NCBI RefSeq assembly: GCF_030272615.1
Contig: NC_081406.1
Coordinates: 477,676,900-477,740,899, forward strand
Origin: Cryptomeria japonica
Taxonomy: Eukaryota; Streptophyta; Pinopsida; Cupressales; Cupressaceae
Length of the DNA: 64,000 nucleotides
Direction: 5' to 3'
Shown: positions 9,720-20,098 of the stretch, in pieces
Position numbering within the stretch: the first letter of the stretch is position 1
How the letters are laid out: every line of letters starts with the position of its first letter
The notes under the pieces: model-generated
What the model was told of the DNA's origin: nothing
Databases searched by the model: none
What the model saw: only the letters and a program-made list of their open reading frames with translations
Translations under genes and position numbers: made by a program

Positions 9720-12616
9720 CCTACCTATGTCATGGAAAGGACCCTCGCCCTTGAAATCGCATGACAATTGGTAAGAATCAAAAGGGCCATAGGGGTAGGG
9801 AAGCATGACATCTCTATTATGGAGGACCATAAAGCCATTAGCCCCATCACTCTAGTCCAAAGAAACATTGCAGAGGACATCCTGACATCTAAGCTGGTGC
9901 AGCTCGGCCTAGTGGTGATTGATGATTCTTGGAGCTATGACCAAGAAGGGTGTCTTAGTAGAAGAAAGAATGCAGTAAAGCATGAACCACAGATCTCGTG
10001 GGAAGGGCGCACCAATCCATAGCTGGATGACCCAAATCTTTATGTGGGTCTCAATGATTTTCTTGTGTTAAAGTGACCCTCGTGGTTGAGATTCTATTCA
10101 GTCATGCAAAGGTACAACCCCGTGAAACCCATCCCTTGGGCCATGCTGGAAGCCATGAATTTTGATTCATGGCCTCGGAAAAAGAGGGAGTATTTTTGGA
10201 TCTACTGGTAGGAAGTGAGTAAGCCTAGGGCTAACATCAGGAACACCCCTTTGGGTGAGCATTTTGAGTTAGAATGGCACTAGTACAACAAATCTGGTGA
10301 AGAGATAGGCAATAGCACCCCATGTGGATACTCATCCCCTGAGGTGGCCTAGCGGTAGGACATAGAGGTTATAAGTACCGAAGAGCAAGATAACAAGCCT
10401 CATATTCTTCTTCCCCTCGTCAGTTCTGCTCGTAGACCTCATTCCCAGGAAAGTAAGAGATAAGCTGAGAAGCATGCGCTCGGCTCTCCTTCCTACAAGA
10501 AGAAAAATTTGAGTGTCGCAAAGAAAGGTTCATCTTCTCAATCCCTAGAGGTTCCCTCATTTCCTCAGTGGCTGGTGACTTCCATGGTAGAGGTACGTCC
10601 TTCTTTCCTTTTTCCTTCTGATCAATTTGTTCCTTCTACTGCTACCCATGTTGTAGTAATACAAATCCAAATTCCCACCGCCCTTATGCTAGCACCCACG
10701 AGCACATCGGTTGACTCTCAAGAAGTGTTTCCACAGGTCTCTATTTCATTCCCAGCCCCCGATTTTATTCTTGCAACATTTTCCTTGCTTATGCCTGACA
10801 CAACCACTATCTCACATAGGCTTGGTTTTGGAGAGTCCACTCCTCCCCCAAATGTTGGAGCAACATCTGCTGATCCATTTTCCTTAGGAGCCTCTCCCTT
10901 CATCCCATTATATTCCCCAACCACACTTTTGAGCCCTATTCAGACACTTTTGGTGGTCATATTTCCCAATTCCCCTTTGCAATTCCTCCTAGCGTAGCCT
11001 TTGTAGGCCAAGCTATTGCCAACTCAGATGATTACCAACAACAAGTTACTCCTGGCACAACCTTTGTAGGCCAAGCTATTGCCAACCTAGATGATTACCA
11101 ACAACAAGTTACTTATTTCAAGACTGCCTGTATTGGCAAGACTAGTAAATGAAAAGAAAAATATGGTGCCAAGCCAGCACGCTCACACTTGTAGACACAT
11201 TTTAGTGAGGAGAAGGATAGTATGTTCTTTGCAACCATGTTCTCTAAGGTTGACAAACGAGAATCCCAAATGAGACCTAATAATTACACTTTGCATGCTA
11301 TCAATGTCAACCACCTAAATGCTATGGTGTCTGACAAGGTTGAAATGATGGAAGAAAATTTGAAGGCCGTGTCTTTGGATTTCATCAAAAAGAGTCATCA
11401 CCCGAAGAAGATGCAAGCGGAGAATGTGAACCTCCAAGAATATTTGGCCCAACAAAGAAAAGAAGACAAGGCTTGGAATGCCGAGATCAATCACTTGCAG
11501 GGATTACTGACATAGGCTAATTGAGAAAAAGGAAAGTTGTAGTCTGCCCTTAACAATGTGAGTTCTTAGTTGAAAGGACAAGAGGCAACATGAAGTGTGG
11601 CCTTAAAGGAATTGCAGGAGAAAGACCAAGAAATTCAGCAACTAAAGGTAGCTTCTAGAGATGCCACCCAAATGCAATCACAACTGCATGGAGAGATCTG
11701 TCTAAAAGAAGAGTATGCTCAGCATTTAAGTGATGCATAGGTCATGCTTTCAAAAGAGAAAGAAAGGTTTGAAACGGAGTTGCATGGAAAAGAGAGTAGC
11801 CTAGAGCAAGCTGAGAGGAAATATCTAGACATGAAAGTTTTATTGTAGCAGGAATGAGATCTCGTGTCTCAACTCCAACAAACCCTGCAAGACGGAAGTT
11901 CTAGAACCCTCACCCTAGAAAATCAAATGGTTCTTGAACAAGACAGGTGCATAAAACTACAACAGGAAATAATAGAAAAGGATGAGGAAGTCGCGTGGTT
12001 ATTAAGTATCCCTCCCACCGTAGAGGTCTCTCAATATTTTTCTTTGATCCAGGTGGAATTATATGCTTCCATTGGGAAATAATTAAGCAGTATAGTCCCT
12101 CATTGCAACCTGTACTAAGATTCCTTAAAGAATCACAATCCCTTTGCGCCGAGGTGGGAGCCCTCATCAACAACTCCATGCTTATCATCGGCCCCAAGCT
12201 CCCCATGGATCAAGACTTAATCCAGATGTTGTATGCGGCTCAAGATGAAGAGTTGAGAGAGAAAGGAATAACAGACTGCCAACAATTAATCAGGAAGACC
12301 AATGTATTCATCAACCAACATAGAGTGATTATGCATGTGTCAGTGACACTTGATCCATCATAGATTTTAGTCTCGGACATCAAGCAACGCATAGAGAGGT
12401 TTGTTTCATTGGGCATGCCTTCTCCATTCCCTACAGATGGTTTTGTACTCAGAATTGAGAAAGTGTTAAACTAGGTCAAGCATTTGCAGCAAGATAGGAC
12501 CTTCCTACAGTTTTTGAACAATCCTATTTCAGTGGAAGAGGTTGAACATCTCTTGCATCCCCTGGCTCAACTCTACATGCTTTTGAAACTGGTCCATGAT
12601 GAACCGGTAGGCTTGC
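9720..12616 (+). pseudogene. Sense accessory ORF relic of Gypsy-C (coiled-coil protein), first part
   Basis: No enzyme motif is visible. Plus-strand text with few stops starts near 9720-9768 (open 9768-10022). It passes a block with EAMNFDSWPRKKREYFWIYW (near 10150), then a Ser/Pro-rich stretch (10509-10997) and a long Gln/Glu/Lys-rich coiled coil (11222-12082). The C-terminal part is in a shifted frame (11995-12363, 12484-12616). The frame is cut at 12616 by solo LTR D and resumes at 17000. There is an imperfect 68-bp direct repeat near 11000-11090 (AGCTATTGCCAAC blocks). The protein would be near 950 residues. Function unknown. Confidence 0.55.
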
Positions 12617-13437
12617 TGTCATGCCCAAAATTTAGGGCAAAACACAACCAACAATTTTTTTTTTTAAAACCCTTAATTACATGCTTTTATTTGCTTTAAA
12701 TAGTTATGACAACTTTACATGTGGTTCTAACAAATTATTAATTGATATTAAATACTAACATAACAATTTACGATAGTTCCTATTATCAAGTGGGACGAAT
12801 AAAATTTATAAGGGAATAATTATTTCATTGAAAAGTCTTTATCATTTTGTTTGTGAATATAAGAACATAAATTATACCATTTCTCCTATCGAGACATTAA
12901 CATAATTTACTTGGTTCTATAATAATTATTTATTACATATCAATTTTCCTCCATCCTGTAATTACGTTCCTTCTTAATTCTTAATTTTACAAAGTAATTG
13001 GCTTTTATAATTCAATACTAAAACCTATTTAATTGCGTTAATATTAACAAATGGAGCCATTACAATTAAAGTGCCAATCGTCATCAAGATGGTTAATTTT
13101 CCTAATAAAAGTTCCACCTTGGGTTAACAGGGTTCTCATGGTTTAGTCCACTTAGAGGGATTAATCTTTACGCCTCTACACTATACTCTTATATCAATTA
13201 TTTAATTACTTTATTTAATAGTTCCATTTATTTATGAAAATCCAATTAGATCTCCAAAATTAATTTATCAAATTCATCCAAATCTTTCATAAGATTGAAC
13301 TCTAGAAACATTTAAAATTTATACATCCTTTTAAAATATGCCCATTTGATTATCAAAAGCATATATAAGTTTATAAAAATATTTAGTCTAAAAATTCACC
13401 CTATTCACCCATATCTTCAAATCATATAAATATATTG

Positions 13438-13440
<3 letters not shown>

Positions 13441-13485
<45 letters not shown>
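13441..13485. repeat. (TA)n microsatellite
   Basis: About 22 uninterrupted TA units inside solo LTR D. Confidence 0.95.
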
Positions 13486-13487
<2 letters not shown>

Positions 13488-13607
13488 CAATATTATAATA
13501 TTTTTTTTTTACATGTATATAAATCTTGCATGCAAACCCTAACTTAACATGTAAATTATAAAATACCCTATATATATATCCTTCTTAAATATCTCTTTGA
13601 ATATGTT

Positions 13608-13632
13608 ACCCTAGCCCTACTCGGGCTAGGGT
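13608..13632. other. Perfect 10-bp hairpin followed by a T tract
   Basis: ACCCTAGCCC (13608-13617) and GGGCTAGGGT (13623-13632) pair around a 5-base loop. A run of about 14 T follows. AAACCCTAG on the minus strand resembles a plant telo-box. A TATA-like stretch (13568-13579) lies upstream on the plus strand, so this may be the transcription start region of the LTR; that is inference. Confidence 0.6.
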
Positions 13633-13749
13633 TTTTTTTTTTTTTTTGTTACTTGCATTGCAGGGCCGATTGAATTCAAATTTCACGGTGGAGTGGCCGA
13701 GGATTTTTTTTGAGGGAGAGGCGGTGGCGTGGGGGTTTTACCCGGCCGC

Positions 13750-13956
13750 CACTGTGTGCGCACATAGTGGAGGCGCGGGCGCCGCCCACTGTGTGCCCAC
13801 AGAGTGGCAGTCTACGGGCCGCCCACTGTGTGTTCACACAGTGGCGGCGCGAGCACCGCCCACTGTGTGCCCACACAGTGGCGGTCCGTGGGCCGCTCAT
13901 TGTGTGTTCACACAGTGTCGGCGTGGGCGCCGCCCACTGTGTGCACACACAGTGGG
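13750..13956. repeat. 37-bp GC-rich minisatellite of hairpin units
   Basis: Units start at 13750, 13787, 13824, 13861, 13898 and 13935, exactly 37 bp apart; the last is partial. Each unit starts with CACTGTGTG, 2-4 loop bases, then CACACAGTG or a near copy, so each can fold into a hairpin. Units 2 and 4 share one spacer type, and units 1, 3 and 5 another, which gives a 74-bp higher-order repeat. Because 37 is not a multiple of three, several overlapping frames stay open through the array. These are not judged to be genes. Confidence 0.92.
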
Positions 13957-14046
13957 TTTCGGCCCTCCGCCCGAAAACCCATTTTTTTATTTCATTTTTT
14001 AAAATTTATATATTTTTTTTTCTCCCTCTTTTTTTATGCAAATAAA

Positions 14047-14082
14047 ATATATATAAATATATGTATATATATATATATATAT
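14047..14082. repeat. Second, imperfect TA-rich microsatellite
   Basis: TATA/ATAA-rich run inside solo LTR D, just after the GC-rich array. Confidence 0.8.
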
Positions 14083-16999
14083 TTGTACATATTTGTATAT
14101 ATGCAAAATGCAAGGTATTTATCAATATATATATTTTAATCAGTCAATTTGGATTTATTTAACTTTAAGAACTGTAGGCATTTATACATTTATACATGCA
14201 ATTAATTTAGATTTATTTAAATTTAGTTTTACTTTTTGCCAAAGATAAGGTAACTATCAGAATTAAATTCACTAAGATTAGTATAGATTTTATTTTCTGC
14301 AAAAAGATAAATAATAGAGTACGAAAATTTTAACAGCAACTACACACATATGTGATTATTAAACTAACTAGACTATTAAATTACCAAACTTAAATTCCTG
14401 CAAATACATATGCGATTTTAATTCCTGAAACTTAATTTATCTAGAATCTTTTAAACTTAGCCACGCAATAGAAATTAAATTGGAACTTTCATATTCGAAA
14501 ACAGCATGCATGCAATCATTAAATCATTTCTTTATTTCCTATTTCATATGCATAAAAGGGGTAAAATAAATTTCATTTCTCTTTCCTAAATATTGTATAA
14601 CCTACAATTATTAAAGTTCAGAAAATCTTTAGGAACTAAATCCAGATTCATTTATTTAGTATAGCATAAAACAACATTCCATCTCTATAAGGTACATCAA
14701 ATTCCGAAATAACCTTCAATACTAATGGATCTCTCATTTCTATTCAATGAGGCTTTTACAAACATTTGATACATTTCTTTTCGAAAGATAGATACGACAT
14801 AATTTTCTATTACAATGTTGCTACTTTAAACATATATATTCCATTTCCACATCTTTTCTGTAACAACTGAAATCCAGCAACCTCTACTTGTCCTCTTTCT
14901 TTTCTTCCAACAAACCTGTAAATAAAACATAGGCTATGACCATGGAGTGCTCACCTCCCAGCCTAGGCTAACTAGTAGCCACCCCTGAGCTCGGAGAACC
15001 AAGCCCTAGACAGGCAACAAACATGCAAACACAAAAGACAGAGAAATACACAACTCAAACACAACCCAACTTGGGCTACACTGCACCACACATTGGTGAT
15101 GTCTTTTCAAGGGTGGTAGTGGACCAAGTACCTTGAGGAGACTGCAAGTATGGCAAAACAAATAGCCACCTCATGGCAACAAATTACATCAAGTATAAAA
15201 AAATCAGCCCCTTATTCCTTATGCCCCCCAAGGCATTCATGCCTTATTTCCCTCCTTATGACCCCCAATGCATAAACAAGCCATGCAGCAAGGGTCACAT
15301 AGATTCCCTTGTGATCGCTCTCATAATGAGAGTCTCTCACTCGAGGGCTGCCACTTCTACCACCCACAAGATCCTCCTCTCTCCCAAGAGTAGGAGATCT
15401 TGATTACTCCCAAACACACATACAAAGTATAAAATAAAATACCAAATAAATTTTCAAAAGGACATGCATGGAAACGAATCTTTTTCACAAACATTACTTA
15501 TAAACACATGCAATAAGAAATCCATTATCTGATGAATACAACCAACCTTAAACTACCCAAAGGTAGGTTAGGATGAGCAGCCCAATTCCACGGTTCTTCC
15601 CTTCCTACCCTTAGCTAAAATTCTCAAACCAAAATTTCATTCTTTTTACTTTACCAATTTCTTTTGTCTCCAAAAATGGAGAGTGAGTGATTACCCTCAA
15701 ATTCTCAAAATCCTGCTTAAGAAGCTCCTTCTCTGAGTTCTCACAAGTTCTAAAAACCAAAAAGGAAAGTAAAGTAGAAAGCAAAAAGACTCTCATTCCA
15801 ATAGGAAAAATCTCAATTAGATTTAAACTTCTAATTTTCAATTTTTGCACAACTCAAAAAAAGCCAATTTTTAAAGCGTCAAAAAGATCATTTAAAAGTA
15901 GAAACTTGCCTAAAAATACCCCTAACCCCTAGGTATACCTTATGGGATTTAGGAAACCCTATTAAACTACCCCTAGGTGTTCATTTAACCCATTTTAAAC
16001 CCCTCTGAAGTTTATTTTCGGGTCAAACATATGTTGACCACTCCAAAGATTATATTCCCAAAGTAATTATGACAACACATTATATTATTTAAGAAAAACT
16101 ATAGTTAAACACTTTACCACCAAGAGACATAAATAAAACATTTAAATTTAAATCCACACATGTGTCAAGTGACACAAATAAAACACTTTTACAAAATAAA
16201 ACATGAAATTGTCTCTTGTGGTTTTTACACATTAAATTTAAATAACACTTAACACTCATGCAGCATATACTGTTACGAATAAAATACAACACAAACGGGG
16301 TGTTGTCTCTCCAAATAGACAACCCCTAGCTTACGAACATACATAAGTCTAGGTTTGGTTCTCCGTAATATTTCCATGGTCACATGGATAATTCCTGTGC
16401 AACTCAATTTACACATTAGTACTTCCAAATAATCTCATATAATATAAAACACATGAATAATAATGCACTACAAGCATTCTGCATACAATATACATTTATC
16501 AATCAATACATCTTTCATTCGAATAACTCCACATAACAATTATTATCATTCACATAATTTTGATGTATTCATTAAAACATGCATTCCTATTTCTATCATC
16601 ATAGTAAAGTCCTGCAAATCCAATAATGACATACCTCCTCTCAAATTTATCCTATTCTAGGATCATCTAGAGTTCTGTATCTATAAAGCATATAAATGAA
16701 GCATCCACATTCATAAAAGTTACCCAATCACAGAATTGTATAAGTTCTACATCCAGACATAGCTGACATACGTTATATCAAGATTATCCAATCAATGGGT
16801 CTTTTAGGATTTCAACTTCATAACACATCAAAAGTACACCACTAGGTGCGATAACTCTATAACTTGGTTCAATTATTTTTCTCACAAACCTATCTGCCTA
16901 ACACAGTCCATTCTATTGTATTATAAAGCATTTATTAATAGGTCAAACAGGGTCAACTAAGTAAATCAAAGCTTGGTTTGGGGAAGGCCTTACACTTGC

Positions 17000-17199
17000 C
17001 ATTTGATGAGATAATTTGTTTGGATCAACATTACTGGAATCTGGAGGCACAAGTATTGCCCTCCGAGGAAGAATGGTTTCCATTGTAGTAGGTCTTCGAC
17101 CTACTCCACCCTGTTCTGACATGAAGTTTGGTCTCTAAACCAACAATTTTGGGTTCTAGCATTCCACAGGAAGAATTCCCCCTTTTAGTCAGCAAGAAA
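17000..17199 (+). pseudogene. End of the Gypsy-C sense accessory ORF and pre-LTR segment
   Basis: After solo LTR D the accessory frame resumes (CLDQHYWNLEAQVLP, then SEEEWFPL) and stops near 17090. The remaining bases to 17199 are non-coding. AGCAAGAAA directly before 17200 is a weak candidate polypurine tract. Confidence 0.6.
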
Positions 17200-18329
17200 T
17201 GTTAACTTTATTCTAGAGTAGTCCGTATGCGGTGATTTTTGAGCGGGTGGCACCCATTCTTTTTCATTTTCCATCTATGCTCTCCGTACAGAATGCGTGA
17301 TCCAGGTGTTGTCTCGGTGTTGCTTCTGGTCGCTTGGCTTTTTCATTCAGAGTTTCAAGGAACACAGAGTTGCCAAGTGTCTCTGGTTTTTATGGTGTGG
17401 CGTTCCTCTGGGCCCCACCCTACATTGTGCGAGGATAAGGACACGTGGTGTCTCCATGTTGCCTAACCTTCTTTCTATTTCTGTGCTCTTCTTCAAATGT
17501 CCTTAGAGCTGCCATGTGTCTGCCATGGTGGTTCATGAGTCAGGATTTGGTTCCCATCAAGGTGTTCTTGTTGAGTAGGTATGGAGGTTGCCACATTATG
17601 GTAAAAATAACAACTTCGATGATATTTTTTTGCTGGGTATGTTTCTGCAAGATGCCATGATGGGTTTTCTAGTCAGAAGAAGTTGCTAAAAGGTTGCTGA
17701 TGCCGTGAGTTGTTTGCTAAGCTGAGGGCTCTATTTATGCAGATGTTTTTCTTGTTTTAGGGGTTTAGAACTTTTATGAAAAGATATAGTCAAGTATTCT
17801 AGATAGGAGTGAATCCTTTTAGCTGCTATTGTATTTTTGAAGAAAGGATAATCAAATTGTACATGTGGCCTCTATGATGACTATTTTTCAGTATGCTATA
17901 ATAGTTTTATGTGCATTCTTGTAATTATGGTATAACTTTGGAAATATATGCCTAATACTCCACCAATTAAACTATGTTTTGTACTTGTTATCAGGTGGAT
18001 GCGTGATGTATGTTTCTTTATGTTTAAAGGAATTATAGTTGTATCTTGATTGTGGTTCTATCCAGACATATAGATTCTTGAATGAGCTTTAAAACTGGAT
18101 GTTTCTAGGTTTTATATGTTGTTAATTCTTTTCCAAAATGTTTTGGTGCATCGCTTAAATAGTTTAGATCATATTGCTTTAAATTTAATTTTTTTCCCTT
18201 TCCCCCAATCATAATGAAGATTCATCTTCTTAAATCTGGAGGTCATTCAGTGAGTTTTGTGCAATAGGTCCCCCATCACTAAATTTACCATAAGGTTGTT
18301 CGCATTCAAGGTAAAATTTAGAGTCAACA
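17200..18329 (+). repeat. 3' LTR of Gypsy-C
   Basis: It is taken to start at TGTTAAC (17200), which mirrors the end GTCAACA with one mismatch. The end is fixed by alignment with bases 1-726. Length is 1,130 bp. The start is less certain because the matching 5' LTR part is outside the window. Confidence 0.75.
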
Positions 18330-18378
18330 GTGATCTTACCGGTTTGGCATTGCCATTTCTTCTTCTTTGGGAATGGAA

Positions 18379-20025
18379 CTAGGGTTTTCCATTCTCTACA
18401 GATCTTCTAACAGATCCCTTCTTCATCCACACTTGATTTGATGTGTGGGCAGTAGCAACTCCTTGTCTTCTATTGGTGGAAGGTCTTCTAGGTTGCCTTC
18501 TCATGTTCTTGCTTCCAGTGAAGGTATCTTCTCCTATTTTCCCTTTTCCTTTCAAATCTGCATTGTTCCTCCATGCATCATCATGCTTCATAATTAGCTT
18601 CATGTCCTCACTGGTTGTAGTCAGATCTATTCTTTCCTTTGGAGAATTTTTGACAGTGAAGGTTTGACCCTTTTCATGTTCATTTGAGGAGATAAATTGA
18701 ATATATTTATGGGAGGTCTCCTTGCTTGTAGAGCATTCAATGGTACCACAACCTAATCCTAAATTGTCCTTGGAATGTTTCTACTAGCTTAACATCTTAT
18801 CCAAGGCATCAATGCCACCATCATACTTCTTTCTTAGTTTGAGCTCATCTTGGCACTTTTCAAGTTCTAAAGTGAGTGTTGCAACTTCATCCTTAAGATT
18901 AGGACACTCACTTCCTTTAGTCTCCACTTTTTGTTGCAACATCTCACATATTTTCTTTTGGGCATCTAGCTCTAACTCTAAATCATTGCACCTATATTTC
19001 ATGGTGTCATCTTGATGAGTCTTCAACACTGAGATACATTTCTCAAAATCTTCAAGACATCTGATCAATCGGTTTTGCTCAACAACAACAACATTCTTAA
19101 ATAACTTGTATTCATTTCTCAAATTCTCCATTTTACTTTTCAGGTCCTGACATTCTTTGTCCCTAGACTTCATGTCTAGCAAAAATTCCTCCCATCTTCT
19201 CTCCCTGGCATCCAAGATTGAGTTCAAATCGTCAGCCATTCTTTTTGCCTCATCTAGTTGAGTGGTCAGTAAGCCGACCTTTTTGTTTGAATCTTCAAGG
19301 CAGGTTCTCAACTTGCTGCATTCTTCATGAATTGATTTCTTGTAACCCTTAAGTTCATTTCTAACATTTTTTAGTTCATCAAGGGCACTTAGTAGCTCAC
19401 CTTCTAGATCAACTTTTGCATCTTCTTCTTCTTCTTCATCATCACTTCCCAATATATCTTACCGGCTAGATCTATCTACCTTGTCTCCTTCCTCTTCTTC
19501 CTCTTCTTCTTCAATGTCACTATCAAACATATCATTCCGGTGGGATCTATCTGCATTATCCCCTTTTGATGTGTGATTCTCAATTTCTGTCTCATTGGCC
19601 ATGAAGAGATGAGTTTCCACATCAACAATGCTATTGCAACAATCTGAACTACCTTTGTCATCTACACATGTATCTACTGCATTGTTCTTCTCACTCTCAC
19701 AAATTGATTCAGTGGTGCAGGGTTTATTTCCATATAGTTTCTTCAGTCTATCCCATAGACTCTTTGCCAATCTGTATTTATCCACTTGTGAAGAAACATC
19801 ACTAGTGAGCCCACTGAATATAGCCTTCATGGCTTCTTCATTGCACATGCATCTTCTTTCCTCTTCAGTGCCAGTGGGAGGACAAACATTCCTAGGGAGA
19901 CCATTAACAACCACCATCCAGACATCATAACCTAGGGATGACAGGTAGACTTCCATTCTACAACACCAAATAGAATAGTTTGATCCATTGAACACTGAAG
20001 TAGGGATTGACACTAAACAGACCAT
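18379..20025 (-). pseudogene. gag: Copia-B gag with UBN2-type domain and coiled coil
   Basis: One frame runs from about 20025 to 18379, broken only by in-frame stops near 19459 and 18784. The start is placed at the Met before VCLVSIPTSVF, because upstream codons overlap the primer site. The N-terminus has FNGSNYSIWCCRMEVYLSSL and SLWDRLKKLYGN, as in copia gag (DUF4219/UBN2). Next come two acidic runs (about 8 Glu, then DDEEEEED), a roughly 200-residue coiled coil, and a basic tail (RRQPRRPSTNRRQG). No CCHC knuckle is seen before the Gypsy-C junction. A large coiled-coil gag is reminiscent of Sirevirus-like copia. The frame is well kept compared with its neighbours. Confidence 0.8.
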
Positions 20026-20083
20026 TGTGTCCTTAAGACAGAATCTACCCAAGCAAGAGAAATCTTTATAAATAGGGAACCTA

Positions 20084-20096
20084 GGCTCTGATACCA
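20084..20096 (-). promoter_or_regulatory. Primer-binding site of Copia-B (initiator Met tRNA type)
   Basis: On the minus strand it reads TGGTATCAGAGCC, 2 bases after the LTR end. This is the standard plant copia site complementary to initiator methionine tRNA. Confidence 0.92.
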
Positions 20097-20098
20097 AT

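Larger units (their letters stand above)
12617..16994. mobile_element. Solo LTR D, 4.38 kb, inside Gypsy-C
   Basis: It starts TGTCATGCCC, ends GGCCTTACA, and is flanked by CTTGC at 12612-12616 and 16995-16999. When the insert and one CTTGC are removed, the accessory reading frame of Gypsy-C continues without a break into 17000-17090, which confirms both edges. I saw no internal domain, primer site or second LTR copy, so a solo LTR left by LTR-LTR recombination is the simplest reading. The length is large for an LTR. It contains two TA microsatellites, a perfect 10-bp hairpin, and a GC-rich minisatellite in otherwise AT-rich DNA. Small ORFs inside it are not conserved with anything seen here. 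Confidence 0.8.
1..18329 (+). mobile_element. Gypsy-C: Tat-type Ty3/gypsy element, 5' LTR cut by window edge
   Basis: The order is 5' LTR, primer site, gag, protease, extra RNase H, reverse transcriptase, RNase H, integrase, two accessory ORF relics, 3' LTR. Bases 1-726 match 17604-18329 over the same length, and both copies end in GTCAACA, which sets the right boundary. The internal region is about 12 kb once the solo LTR at 12617-16994 is subtracted. The LTRs differ at 8 of the first 60 aligned positions, so the insertion is old. All coding parts carry stops or frameshifts. The element appears to lie inside the gag-pol of minus-strand Copia-B, whose gag frame stops at 18330; the left target duplication is outside the window, so this placement is inferred. 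Confidence 0.88.

Noticed and set aside
13608-13646. Hairpin plus T run as an intrinsic terminator
   Set aside because: This is plant nuclear retroelement DNA; bacterial-type terminators do not apply. Kept only as a structural feature.
13750-13956. CRISPR-like array
   Set aside because: Units are contiguous with near-identical spacers, no unique spacers, and no cas genes; it is a minisatellite.
13646-14139. Three overlapping open frames of about 110 codons and an antisense one
   Set aside because: They come from the 37-bp minisatellite, whose unit is not a multiple of three; the protein text is just the repeat in rotating phases.
20084-20096. tRNA gene at the copia primer sites
   Set aside because: Only the short stretch complementary to a tRNA 3' end is present, directly after LTR ends; no cloverleaf.
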